Source: Otatea glauca (Eukaryota; Streptophyta; Magnoliopsida; Poales; Poaceae). From it: a stretch of DNA of 64,000 nt. Position numbers and translations under genes: made by a program. Shown piece after piece: positions 37,264 through 49,071 of this stretch; within the stretch, counting starts at the first letter, position 1, and each line of letters opens with the position of its first letter. Under the pieces are notes generated by a model. It searched no databases. It was not told where the DNA came from and saw nothing but the letters and a program-made list of their open reading frames with translations. The stretch spans positions 1,379,001-1,443,000 of the forward strand of contig CM070725.1 in the NCBI GenBank assembly GCA_036346275.1. Reading direction: 5' to 3'.

Positions 37264-38868
37264 ATCTTCGTCTCCTTTGCGGTCGTGGCTTCGCCCGATT
37301 GGCGCCAGCGAGCGAGACTCGATCCGCCCGTCCGCGTTCGAGCGCGGTTCGATGCGGGTGCGTGCGAAGAGATGAGTGTTGCACATGTGTGTATAGTGCG
37401 TGTGTACTTTGTTGTTGTTTTTTCTTTTATAATGAATGCTAGTGTTTATAGGTCCTAGCCAATTTTTAAAAATCTTCTTCTCCTTTCATGGAAGCGTGCG
37501 TATTATGTTTACGAAGCCCACATTTTTTAACGAGAGAATGAAGTCTACATTTTCCCCTTGACACACCACAAATCCACAGTTATCTACTCCCCTTGGGTTT
37601 ATTGTGTAGGCATATTCCAATCACGGCCTTCCACTTTTATCCTACCAATGTTGAAGATTGTCACCATTATACACATGCGAGCATGTGACACAATAAAAAT
37701 ATTGGCCTTTTTCAGACAATTTTTACCTGTGCAGATTCTAGATTATAAGAGAAACTGTTTTTGATTGTAGGAGAATCGGTCTGGACCGGTTGCGCGTGGA
37801 GGTGGAGGACCAGACTGGCGAGAATCACCAAGAATCGGTGAGAATTAGCTAGTACCTGGATTCTAATTCTATACAGATGACAACTTTAAATCGTGAGAGG
37901 AGCTGTTTAAAATCCTTTCGTTCTGCAAATAATTTGATTTTCTTTTAAACAGAAACTAAATAAAAGGTGTCTCAAAGGGGGCATTGTGAGGTTACAAATT
38001 TATTCTCGGTCTCTGTATTTCTACACATGTACAAAAGGACGCACTCGCATCTGTATGCATACGTGCGCATCTACCCTGTAATCGAAAAAAAAACTCCGGA
38101 GAATGTGCAATCCCTGCCTTACTGCCTGTTTACGTACCTTAGATTTACGTCTTCAAGCAGCCGACTCTAACTTTCCGCAGCCTGAACAAACTAAGCCCAC
38201 AAAGAAAATGACAAGGCCCACATGACAGCCCGTTACAGCCCACAGCCCAACATGTTAGGCCCGTTAAGACCCAACAGCCCAGACTAGTGGGCCTGCTGCA
38301 TCCGTGGCCGTGGTTTCCTTTCCCCTCTCTCTCCGTCTCCGTCTCCGTCTCCGTCTGCGAGAGAGAGAGAGAGAGAGAGAGGCGTTCCCGCCGCAGCGCG
38401 CGCCCCTGACCCGCTCGCCTCGCCTCGCCACGCTGCCGCCTTCTCCGACCGCCGGCGTGGCTGCATACCCCGCGCTGCGCGGCAAAACAAACCAAGACGA
38501 AGAATAAGGTACCCAGCCACCCTACCGCTTGCGACCCGCACTCCGATTTCAAACACGAGCAAATCCCTAGTTTTCCGAGTCCCGAGTAAAATTACGAGTC
38601 CAATTCCAAACTCGAATCGAAGCGAATCACGAACAAACCTTACCAAAGTAATTATCCCAAAACCCCAAACCCCTTCTAAACCACGCTTTTCCGTGTAAAT
38701 TGGTGTTTCTTCTGGCAGAATCGGCAAGTTTTTGGTCGGAGCAGAAAATTACTGCTGAGCTAGTTGCATCTGCTGCGCAGCCGGGAGTCAGGTTCGAGGT
38801 GAGGTTTCCTCCCCTTTCCTTTCTTTTAGGTTTGCTTCTACTACTCGTGTGGTGCTAGTGAGAGGAAC
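37264..38868. other. intergenic and 5' region of the bromodomain-like gene
   Basis: A GC-rich block lies at 37264-37370, then AT-rich sequence. The pieces around 37760-37900 (variants of 'gagaatcggtgagaattagctagt') look like a diverged repeat without clear ends. At 38333-38382 a (CCGTCT)n run of about four units is followed by a (GA)n run of about 12 units, which is typical of a plant 5' leader or promoter. The bases from about 38700 to 38868 probably belong to the transcript of the next gene. Confidence 0.5.
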
Positions 38869-39948
38869 ATGAAGCGTAAGCGTGGGCGTAAATCCGGCAA
38901 GAAAGGTGCTTCAAAAGCTGCCGCGGCAAATGCTTCGCCAAAGTCCCCATCCAGTCCAAGCACAGAAGAGAACAGCCCAGCAGATCAGGAAGAGAGCGCA
39001 CCTGTCACCACCCCACCAGTGCCTGAACCACCTCCCTTCTCAACCAGAGAAGCCAAGCGCCGCACCAGCTAATCCCGCCGATATACCATATGCTAAGCCC
39101 AAAGTGGGAGTCGTCTACGGTCATGTCAAGTTGAAGTTTAAATCTTCCAAAGTGTTGGAGTCACGCCCGAATTCTACTGAGGCACAGGCACCTACCGATG
39201 CTGGTAAATCTGGAAGTGCTGTCCCTGAAGCGAGCAAAGAAGATGCTGCGGAAAAGGCAACTGTCGTATCAGATGGACAGACTGATGGGCAGGCATCGGA
39301 TTTTAGTGGTTCTGATAAGGACAGGGGGGCGAGAAAAGTAGGAAGCATCAAGATCAAGTCCGCCGGATTATCTTCGGTAGGAGATAGCACCCAGGACATG
39401 AAAGTTGATTCAATAGATGAACATCTTCCAAGTAAGCAGGAAACTGTTTTGGAATACAAAGAAAGCGAGAATGCATTGGAGCCGAGCAACTCACAACAGT
39501 TGGATATAAAGCAGTCTACTCGAGAACATCAGCGTGATGAGAAAGAACTAAGGCTGCACTTGAAGTGAGCAGAACTTGGCTCAACTTTATGTGTCATCTT
39601 CTGATGGAGATCTGCAAATACATGAAGGTTACACTGTTAACAAGGTCATGAAGATGGATGCAGCTGAGCCGTTCAACATCCCAGTGGATCCTGTTGCTTT
39701 GGGAATACCTGTGAGTATTTGCTGGTACTGCTAGACATAGTGAGTTTCTTTCATTTGAAATGATCAGAACATTTTGGTAAGCTTTACCCAGGACTATGTT
39801 CCTTCCAAATGATCTTAAACACTTAGTTGACTCAGCACCTCATAAGTTTTGGTGTAGTATTGATCACTCCCACTGAATGGGTTCAGATATGTATACGTTA
39901 ATATCCATTAGATATGTGATTTTCCATTTCCCTTGTTCTTCATTATTA

Positions 39949-39972
39949 TTGTTGTTGTTGTTGTTGTTGTTA
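39949..39972. repeat. (GTT)n microsatellite
   Basis: About eight GTT units in an intron of the bromodomain-like gene. Confidence 0.9.
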
Positions 39973-42494
39973 TTTTGGTCAGTGGGTTGCTGCCTTATCT
40001 CTAGTTCTATGTTTGGATAACTAAAGTTTGGGCTCCATTTCTCCATTCTTGGTAATTAGATGGTTATCATAGGGCTATTTACCTCTAGCTAAGGTGAAAG
40101 TTCTACCTAATTTTATGACTCTTGGGCTAGACATTGTCAGATAGGTTAACTTGCTCGCAAGAGCAGTTCTGCACCCCATTGTTTTTTGTTTCTCTCTCTC
40201 TCTCGAACATAGTTAATATAGTAAGAAACAATTATCACAATGGATCACTTCATCTGCAGTTTCTCATGTAGATTTCTGTAACTTTACCCAAAAATTATAG
40301 GTGGCAATGACAACACTGACGATGAGGATGCCAAAGGTAATTCAAAAAGCAGGTCTAAGAACAAACGGCGACGCCTAGGGTATGTAATTAATCTTGGAAA
40401 ATCTCTTAGTGTTTTAATCTTGTCCGACAGCCACAAACAAGTTTTGTTGCTCTATTCTAGAGGCTAAACTATCAAGTGATCTCAAATCTGGTGTGTGATG
40501 TGCCATCTCTTCAACAATCATATCAATCTGAAGTTTAGAGCACTGTGTGAAGTAACGTGTGGATAGGAAGAGACTGGAATGAACAAAACAACATGTTGTA
40601 TTAGGGGAAAATGATCCATCCACCATAGTGTGTACTAAGACTTCTGTTTGCCCCTTTATCAAGTGCTGATATTACTTTTAATTTAATTCATTTAATTTTT
40701 TTTTCTTTTGGGATGCTTATGCATGTTTTTTTTGGATTAAAACAGAACAAAAGTGTAAATCTTCCAAGATCATGACAGAGCCATGCATCTTGTTCTTTGA
40801 AATTCTCACAGTTCTTTAGGGGCTATTGATGTTATTCCCTTTGTATTTTAGTATGGACTAATGGAGTAAGTATTACTTTGCAGACCTATATTTTTGTTGC
40901 AACATGTGAGTTGAGGGGCATTGAACTTGAACCAGTGCTCCCTGAAACGAATATGTGCATCTAGTTAGCTAAATTGTGGATCATCACCCATCAACACTAA
41001 GGGGCCAGGGGCACACACATTTTCCTTAATTATTCCTGTTAGGTCAATGCTATTTAACCGAAACACCAAAACACTTTCCGGTTGACTTTCTAATGAATAG
41101 AAAGCACATAAGCCCAATAAGTCCTGCTGCTGAATTTGCAGTTCTCTATGTTACTGTAGGAGATATTGGTCTGTGATCTTAAATGATGTTTTTGAATACA
41201 GGGATTATGGACATTTCGTTTCTATGTTCTTACATGATGTGTTTGAATACAGGAATGATCGACACAAAAATGACTGTGCATGTGCTGTTTGTCAAGTTAC
41301 ACGGCGTAAGATGGGAAAGGATGAAATCTTGGCTGTTGATAACAAAACAGCTGTAATGAATAGTAACATTTCTGACCAGCACAATGTGGAGCCCTGGAGG
41401 TTAGAATCAACATCTAAATCCTTGTTATACATGGTATTCTATGTGTCCTGTCTAATTAAAATTTTCCTCTTTTGCTTTTTATTGCCTAATGTACATTGGC
41501 TTTATTTCTCCATCTTGCTGCTCCCTTTCTGTTTGAGCGATACCGCGCTGTACTCAATGGACCTACCATGTCTCTGTTATCTGCGTTTACCTGTCTGTAT
41601 ATTGAAGTAGCGCTCACTATATATTTGAGAAGATACTTGGTATGTAGTACATCTGCTTCAGTGCTCCAAGTGTCATCTTTTAATTGTATAATCATCGGTT
41701 TTCTCATGATTCATTTAGGGTCATTTTTATTCTCAGAATGTAAATTTGTTTTTCTAACTAACTTATGCTTTTCATGCCAGGTAAACTCTGGTGTTAACAA
41801 TCCTGCTAATCATGATACTGCCTCTAGTCAGGAGCAACCACCACAAACTGACGTGTACAAGGAGACAGAGGAAGCAGGGGAGACAGGGATTCAGATGGAA
41901 ACTCTTGGAAAATTCCTCAATAATCGCCCATCTAATTTTCCACCTCCTGACTATGAAGATGAGGGCTCTAGACAATACTCTGAGGTAAAAGAAGTGGTAG
42001 ATTATAAAGATCTGAACAGTCAGGAAGAACAAACTTCCACTCAGCCTAATGACAACTCTGAAGTTGCACATCACGAACAGAAGGTAACTTCAGCCAGACT
42101 GTGTCAGGGCAATTTCAACTCTTCTTTTTTCCATGTATGGTGTAGCATTTTTTGACAATGTGGTTAGGATCAACAGAGGCAAAAAGGTTCTTAGTAGTTT
42201 ATATTGTTCAATGGTTGTTTTTTCAGCACACATTTCAACTTGAAAGCCCAATAATCAACTTCTTTTTGATAATGAGTAATTATACGGAAATGTTACATCG
42301 ATTGATTAATATTTTGATTTATATTTCATCATCTAATCCTATAGGCTGCTCTTCTGTCACCTGGGCATTGTGGTTTTGGTCAAAGTCACATGCTCTGTCA
42401 GTAGTACACCCGTTAGTGTACCTGCTGTTTGCTATTGTACCGACATCACATCTTACTAACCAGATCAGGAGGCATCATAGTGGGCTGAAAGATT

Positions 42495-42925
42495 CGAAGC
42501 CAACAGTTTTTGCAAAACTAGTCCCATCCCCGACTGCGGAAGAAGCGACGGGCGACACGTCACCTGCTGTGCTCCCGTACCGCAGCACCTCGCTCTCGAA
42601 CTCGGCAGCAGGTGCCGCAGACCAGTAGCTCGGAAGGTCCTTGCCGAGCAGCCATGCCTCGGTAGACTAGCAAATGTGATTAATTAAGGAAATGATTAAT
42701 TAATGTGATTACTTAAGTGATTAAGTGTGGACGTGATGCCAAGCACCGGTAGCTTGACAGGCCAGTGGGAGGCCTTTGCCACGCTGCCAGCGCCTTGCCG
42801 CAGTATGGGAGTGCGGCAGGTGACACGTGTCGCTGCTTCTATGGTCGGGGACAGAGCTAATTTTGCAAATTCATTCGCGTGGGAGCCAGATTTGCAAAAA
42901 AAAGTTTGTTTGGTGGCCAAAAAAG
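42495..42925. mobile_element. foldback or MITE-like inverted repeat in an intron
   Basis: The left arm (about 42511-42600: GCAAAACTAG, then CCCCGAC, GAAGCGACGG, CACCTGC, CTCCCGTACCGC) reappears as its reverse complement at about 42790-42870 with about three quarters identity. The outer ends also share GCCA-AAC-TTTTTTGCAAA type sequence. It lies in the intron between 42083 and 43001 and is GC-rich compared with its surroundings. I could not define a target duplication. Confidence 0.55.
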
Positions 42926-43192
42926 CATAGACATCAATCATTTATGCATGCCTATACTTTGTGAGAAATGCTAAACTCTGCTTCTGTCATTTCATCACAG
43001 GCACAGACAGAAACCAGCCAGGAGGTTGAAATGGAAAATTATCCCATTCAGCACGAGAATCACTCATTCTTGCAACTCTGTATGCGCCCTTTCCCCAGCA
43101 ACCAGAGTTCTGTTTTCAGGGGGCGCCATTCCTTGTTACATCAAAAGCACCAAGTTTCATTAAGGGAAAGCCCCCTACATGCCCCACCATGA

Positions 43193-44879
43193 CAGTGATA
43201 ATGAAACGGCAGGAAATTCGCAGCGTTGCTGTTCAGCAGCGGTTTCGGTCAGAGAATCTCCAGGCAGCGTTATGACTTTGAGAATGATATACCCTGAAGA
43301 CATGGAAGATGGTTGGAATGAAGCTGATTAGTTGAAACATTTCTTTGTGCTCCGGTTCTGGTATGATGTAGGTAGGAAATTAGTTGGGAGGTAACTATCA
43401 ATTGCATGTATGGGAATTCTCTTGGTATACAATTCATTTTAGTATCAAGCTAATTGTGATAATCAGGTGTCGTCTCGTTGCTTGCCGTCCGGGCATAGGG
43501 TTGTCCTGAACCCCCTATAATTGGATGATCCGAAGGATTTTAATTAAGTATTTGGGCTGATTCTTCTCACCAACTGCTACCTGGCCTGATACCATTATTC
43601 AGAGTTCGATTGAGCTTTTGCTCAAACAAAGGTTCGATTGGATTTGACATAAATAATTCAGAGTTGAATATCATACATTCTCCAATCTGTTGGTCCTAAA
43701 ACTGTCACCTACTCCCCTGAAGTGCCAAAAGATTATAATAAGAATGATACTGGGACAGGTGGCACTTCCTGTATGGTTTCTCTGCTCTGCTGGTAAGGCC
43801 TCTGCTTATTCCTAGCTAACACTTGTCATCGGATACCATTAGCCATACTGGTTGCTTTCTGAAAAAGGGGTAATCAATTTTTATCTGGAAAGGCTGTGCA
43901 GGCATTCCTTAACCTGCATTTAATGACTTCCATGTAGTGCTGACGATTACTCGTTTTTGAATTAGTACGCAAGTGAGGTAATACTTGTGTGCGTGCAGTA
44001 CAGCCAAAGTAAGTTTCAAACTTTTTCCTATTGGTAATGTGTACACAGTTTTTTTTTTTTTTACATTTATAAGATCCTTCCTTTTCTCTTCAAGGAAGGA
44101 ATGTTCCTAGCCCGCGTAAGATAAGAGGAACTTGAATTGACTGTCAAAGCAAAGTTCCGTGTTTTCGTAAGTTGGCAACAGGATAAATGTCAAAGTTTAC
44201 TAACTAGTAAATCAGTCACTACCATTCCTATAGACTATACGCACATGCGGTTAGTTATGGTTGGCGGCTTAATCTGAAGTATTAGTTGCCCTAAAAAAAA
44301 TCTTAAGTAATAGTTGCTCTACTCAACCCCTCGAAAACAGCGGTCTAGTTGCTCTACTCAGTTACCCGGACCTAAAGCTTATGGGTTGTAAGGTCTACGA
44401 TGACTGCACGTAAGGCCTGATTCTGCAGTCACAGTATGCGGTTCTCAGGTAACCTTGATGCCGACGTGCGTAAAATGAGATTAGGAAAGCAAGACGAAAA
44501 TAAAAGAGGAGCTCGTCCGAATTTGCAGCATCGATAGGTTGAAACCGAGTAGATGCCAAAACCAAAAGAAAGCAAATTCACATCCATTTCAACGGTCCAG
44601 ACCAAGTCTAGTCTATAAAACCAACCAAACCAAAACAAACCTCACCTCATCATGAATTCATCATTAAGACTAAAATACATCTATATAATAATAAATCAGA
44701 TTAAAAAAAACTAGGGCGCTCTCTTCCTGCAGCTTTCTCTCCATTCCTGAGCTGAGGCTGAGCTGAGCTGCCTGATCTGATTCATTCACCTCACCTGCTA
44801 GAATTGGAACAAAAAGAGAAAGAGAGAGAGAGAGAGAAACGAAAGCCCCATCCATGTCGTCTTCCCCCTCCCCGTGCCA
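43193..44879. other. intergenic, including the 5' region of the receptor kinase
   Basis: Reading past the stop at 43192, open sequence continues in another frame to about 43330 (ending DMEDGWNEAD), which may be the ancestral C-terminus of the bromodomain-like gene. The rest is noncoding. A (GA)n tract at 44817-44837 lies in the probable 5' leader of the kinase. Confidence 0.5.
44612..44620 (+). promoter_or_regulatory. possible TATA box of the receptor kinase gene
   Basis: CTATAAAAC lies about 265 bp upstream of the kinase ATG, a plausible distance given a CT/GA-rich leader. It is a single-motif call. Confidence 0.3.
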
Positions 44880-47414
44880 ATGTCTCGCCACGCCCACCAT
44901 CCCCACCACTCTGTCCTTGTGAGCAAAGCGCTCCTCCTCCTCCTCCTCGCCGTCGCCACCGTGTGCTCGGGCTCGCGCCAGTTTTCCACGGTAGCCATCT
45001 CCCACGCCGCCAACTCCACCCTCGTCTGCGCCCTCGTCATCCCCCAGGGAGACGACGATGCCTCCTCTGGGAGCGGGAGCGGCAACGCCAAGCTACACTG
45101 TACCTCGCTGCCCGACGGCCAGCGCATGTCCTACCCCTCCGCCGATGTCCCCTACAACGCCATCGCCGCGGGCACCGACTTCCTCTGCGGCCTCATGGCC
45201 CCCGCCGAAGGCCACGCCGCCATGCGCTGGTGGTCCTTCTCCGAGGAGGCCGCCGCCAACCGCTCCCGCCCCGTCGGCCGCAGGCTCTACTGGGGCCCCT
45301 CCCTCCGCGCCATGGCCGCCGGGGGCCCCCACGTCTGCGGCCTCTCCGACGCCCACGACCCCACCTGCTGGGAGTGGCCGCAGCTCTCCCTCCCCAAAGG
45401 CCTCGACTTCTCCCGCATCGCCCTCGGAGAAGACTTCCTCTGCGGCGTCGTCACCGGCAACGACTCCGCCATGCGCTGCTTCGGCGGCATGACGGCGCCC
45501 GCGTTGTCGACCACCGGGGCGGCCTTCAAGGCGGTTGCGGCCGGCCGCCAGCACGCGTGTGCGGTGGATTCCAAGGGCGGGCTCGTGTGCTGGGGCGATG
45601 GGGCACCGAAGGTGCCGGCCGCCGAGCTGCCGGTCGACATGTGGGCCATGGCTCTGGGCCACAACACGACGTGCGTACTGTCAGGAAACGGCACGGTGCG
45701 GTGCTGGGGCGTGCAGGTGCCGGAGCAGTACGCGCACACCACCTTCGTCGCCATCGAGGCCGACGGCGACTCCGTGTGCGGCGTCATGATGACCAACTAC
45801 TCCGTCGTGTGCTGGGGGAACGACCACTTCCAAGGGAACCACCTCGTCTACAACGACACCATGCCCGGCGCCTGCGCGCCCAAGCGGACCTGCCCCTGCG
45901 ACGTCATCTCCGGCTCAGGGACCCTCTGCGGCAACGGAGGTGGGGAGGGCGGCGACGAGCTCGCGGTGTGTCAGCCGTGCAAGCTGCCCCTGAACTCGTC
46001 GAGGATCGTCGTGGCCAATGGGATGAACAAGAAGGCGGCGGATTCCGGAGACGACGGTGCCGGGAGAAAGAAGACGGTGGTGGTCGCTCTCAGCGTGGCC
46101 GGCGTCGGCGTTGCGGTGCTCGCGGCGGTGGGGGTGGCATTCTACCTTGTGGTGTTCAAGAAGTGGGACAGGAAGGTGCATGTCTCCGTGCGGCTCGGGG
46201 AGAAGTCGTCGCGGCGTCTCTGCCGCGACATCGAGGCCATGGTCATGCCGGCACCACAGGCCTCGCCGCTGCCGCCGGGGCGACCACTCGGGTGCGAGGA
46301 GTTCACGCTCAAGGGGCTGTCGCGCCTTACGAACGGGTTCGCGGAGGAGAAGAAGATTGGGAGCGGCAGCTTCGGGTCGGTGTACCGCGCGAAGCTCCCC
46401 GACGGGCGAGAGATCGCCATCAAGAGGGCCGAGCGCGCGTCCTCCCGCGGGCGGCGCCGGCGGCGGTACGACGCGGAGCGCGCGTTCCGGGCGGAGCTGA
46501 GGCTGCTCTCCCGCGTGAACCACCGCAACCTGGTGCAGCTGTTGGGCTTCTGCGAGGAGCACGGCGAGCGCATCCTGGTGTTCGAGTTCATGCCGCACGG
46601 CGCACTCCACGACCACCTCCACGGCCAGCGCGACGGCGCAGCCGGCCACTCCCCGCTCTTCGCGTCGTGGGAGGCGCGCCTCCGCGTGGCGCTCGACGCT
46701 GCGCGCGGCGTCGAGTACCTGCATTGCTACGCCGTGCCGCCCATCATCCACCGGGACATCAAGCCGTCTAATATCCTGCTCGACGGCGAGTGGACTGCCA
46801 AGGTCTCCGACTTCGGCCTCTCGCTCGCCAGCGGCTCCGCGGCAGCGGCGGCGTGCTCGACGTCCGCGACGGCCGGCACGGTGGGGTACATCGACCCGGA
46901 GTCCTACCGGCTGCAGGAGCTGACGGAGCGGAGCGACGTGTACAGCTTCGGCGTGGTGCTGCTGGAGCTGGTCACCGGCAGGAAGGCTATCCACCGGACG
47001 AGCCAGGACGGGAGCGGGTCGCCGAGGAACGTCATCGAGTTCGCCGTGCCGGCCGTCGAGGCAGGCAACATCGCCAAGATCCTCGACAGTGGCGTGCCCC
47101 CGCCGCGCGGGCACGAGGCCGAGGCGGTGGCGCGCGTCGCCAAGATCGCCTCCGAGTGCGTCCGGCCGCGCGGGCGCGCCCGGCCGATCATGTCCGAGGT
47201 CGTCGCCGAGTTGGAGTGGGCTGTCACGCTCTGCGAGGATTCCGTCGTCCGGTCGGGAACCGGCGCGGCGCACAGCTCCCGGCACGGCGGCTCCGACATG
47301 TCGCGGTCGAGGTCGAGGTCCGACTCGGACGATCCGAGCCCGTTCCACACGCGCGAGTTCGCGTTCGGATCGGGCCAAGTCGGAGGACATGCCAGGACCC
47401 ACTCAACCATGTAA
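44880..47414 (+). CDS. CRINKLY4-related receptor-like kinase
   Basis: An intronless frame of 844 residues from the ATG at 44880. Residues 15-31 (LLLLLLAVATVC) form a signal peptide. The extracellular part holds about seven repeats of the type AIAAGTDFLCGL or AVAAGRQHACAV with a CWG motif, as in the RCC1-like propeller of CRINKLY4 proteins. A cysteine-rich stretch follows (CAPKRTCPCD, then VCQPC). A membrane span lies at about 399-425, then the kinase: GSGSFGSVY (494), IAIKRA, HRDIKPSN (His624), DFGLS (Asp644) and GTVGYIDPE. All catalytic residues are present, so an active Ser/Thr kinase at the plasma membrane is expected. The C-terminus is Ser/Arg-rich. The GC content is very high, and the long frames seen on other strands are shadows. 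The closest Arabidopsis relatives are the CCR proteins; the ligand is not known from sequence. Confidence 0.93.
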   Translation: MSRHAHHPHHSVLVSKALLLLLLAVATVCSGSRQFSTVAISHAANSTLVCALVIPQGDDDASSGSGSGNAKLHCTSLPDGQRMSYPSADVPYNAIAAGTDFLCGLMAPAEGHAAMRWWSFSEEAAANRSRPVGRRLYWGPSLRAMAAGGPHVCGLSDAHDPTCWEWPQLSLPKGLDFSRIALGEDFLCGVVTGNDSAMRCFGGMTAPALSTTGAAFKAVAAGRQHACAVDSKGGLVCWGDGAPKVPAAELPVDMWAMALGHNTTCVLSGNGTVRCWGVQVPEQYAHTTFVAIEADGDSVCGVMMTNYSVVCWGNDHFQGNHLVYNDTMPGACAPKRTCPCDVISGSGTLCGNGGGEGGDELAVCQPCKLPLNSSRIVVANGMNKKAADSGDDGAGRKKTVVVALSVAGVGVAVLAAVGVAFYLVVFKKWDRKVHVSVRLGEKSSRRLCRDIEAMVMPAPQASPLPPGRPLGCEEFTLKGLSRLTNGFAEEKKIGSGSFGSVYRAKLPDGREIAIKRAERASSRGRRRRRYDAERAFRAELRLLSRVNHRNLVQLLGFCEEHGERILVFEFMPHGALHDHLHGQRDGAAGHSPLFASWEARLRVALDAARGVEYLHCYAVPPIIHRDIKPSNILLDGEWTAKVSDFGLSLASGSAAAAACSTSATAGTVGYIDPESYRLQELTERSDVYSFGVVLLELVTGRKAIHRTSQDGSGSPRNVIEFAVPAVEAGNIAKILDSGVPPPRGHEAEAVARVAKIASECVRPRGRARPIMSEVVAELEWAVTLCEDSVVRSGTGAAHSSRHGGSDMSRSRSRSDSDDPSPFHTREFAFGSGQVGGHARTHSTM

Positions 47415-49071
47415 TTTTTTTAAAATTTTTCCTTCTCTTCTTTTGTTTTTCCCCGTTGGTATAGGCTGAATTAGCTGCTGTTCATAAACAATTTTTAAAA
47501 GAAAAAAACACGGAGAAAAATTATTCATTGTCCAAGCGACGGATGGATCGATGCATCTGATGTTAATTGTTATAATTTAGGAAACGTTCTAATTTGTAAA
47601 AACAAAAACAAAAAAAACTGAGTTTGGCAGAATCTGACATGTAGAGCTTGACACAGAACAAGATTGGAGTTCTTGTTTTAGTTGTTTCTTTTTTTATATG
47701 TTTTCTTGGTACTTGGTGGGTAGGTTAGAGAAACTGTGACCAGAGGAGATGTAACTAGTAACTAACTACTGTGCTTAAATTCAACAAATTGATCGATGAT
47801 ATGTCTGATTCTCCTCTGCCTTGTATTAAAATACTATTCCTTGCTATTCTTTCTCATTTCCATTTCTCTAATCCTCCTGGCTAAGGACCAAAAAGTATAT
47901 AGAGAGGTCCTCGAACCCTTCTTGCGAAGGGGATGTGTCGGAGCACCTAAATTCATGTGGGAACAAAGTATGAGAATATGTTCATATTATATCTATTCAA
48001 AAAAAAGTCCCTCCACAATGTCCGAACCCAAGGGTATTTATATTGGCCCATAAGGTAAGAAATGATATTTCAATTACATCCTTACGATACTCTAGGGGTA
48101 TGTAGGGGTCACGTGGTCTTTTTCTATCCAGCCGACTTAGCGTACAGAGGTTATGAAAACTTTGTCCCCTTCTTCTTGTTTTAGTTTGTCATGCATAATC
48201 ATTTTAGCAGGATTCCTCATTACTTCCAAACCGTCAACACTTATTCCCTATGTGATTTGTCAATCTATATACGAAAGTCAGCACAAATATACACTAGAAG
48301 CAAGCGGATTTGTAGTAGCTTACGAAGAGAACTGAGGACCGAGGACATTTGTTCTGACAAAACTTGGTGAGATCAATTGTTCTCGATAAGAAGTAGTACT
48401 ATCAAGAAGCATTTGGTGAAGGGCCGGCTCCCACCGCTTACCAAACGAGAAGGAAAATATCAAAAATAATCCATGTTCACCAAACCCTCGATCATGTATG
48501 AAACAGTCTTTCCAACATTTTTAGTCCGACCGGTAAAACACCCGATTAACTATCATTCATATCATATATGCAGTCCAGTGGAGGGTTGTGTGTTACATAA
48601 TAAGCTGCACATACAGTAATTAAGTAGCTAGCTAGGCAGTATGAAAGGAGGAGGGCCAACAGGGCTGGAATGGATTCCATTCCATCCAGCCATACTTGAC
48701 CGTTTCCAAGCGAAGAGACGGAAGCAAAGGGATGAACAAGAAAGCTGTGCGTGTTGTTGGTGTAGCATGTGTATATTATACTATATATTTTGCAGGGTCA
48801 ACTCCTTGAGCTGAAGGTTCTCATTTCGAGCAAGTCAACCCGATCCCCAGACGTACAGGAATAGGCTTCTTAACTAGCTAGCTGTCTCGGAGGATTGAAC
48901 TGATCTTCCGTTCCGTTCCGTTCCGTTCCACGCGCTCTCTCATTTGCTTGCCAGGTATGGTATTGGTATGCCATCCATCTTCAGCCTGGACACAGCCGTA
49001 CGCGCACACGCATTTATGCTCCTACTTGTATGCATAAAGAAGAATATAACAACGAGAAGACCAATCCCATC
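47415..49071. other. intergenic, no gene seen
   Basis: The first 300-400 bases are probably the kinase 3' UTR. A (TTCCG)n run of nearly five units lies at 48906-48929. The last eight bases, ATCCCATC at 49064-49071, are the left target duplication of the MITE that follows. Confidence 0.5.

Larger units (their letters stand above)
38869..43192 (+). pseudogene. bromodomain-family gene with most of the bromodomain missing
   Basis: The start MKRKRGRKSGKKG and the block VMKMDAAEPFNIPVDPVALGIP (ending at a donor at 39710) match the N-terminus and the first part of the bromodomain in a plant bromodomain family. The rest of the domain is not found: after a possible acceptor at 39791 only two expected residues (DY) remain before homology is lost. 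Later exons look real: 40301-40379, 41253 to about 41433 (RHKNDCACAVC), 41781-42083 and 43001-43192 (FLQLCMRPFPSN). Near 39037 one extra T shifts frame; the frame upstream stops at 39072 while the next frame stays open to 39568. Joining 39710 directly to 40301 is out of frame. A transcript may still exist, but a full bromodomain protein cannot be made. Family call from memory of the motif. Confidence 0.65.

Noticed and set aside
45915..47402. 495-codon open frame on the minus strand and a 655-codon plus frame across the receptor kinase
   Set aside because: Both lie over the GC-rich kinase gene, whose own frame shows full domain structure. GC-rich codon bias opens other frames, and no motif is seen in them.
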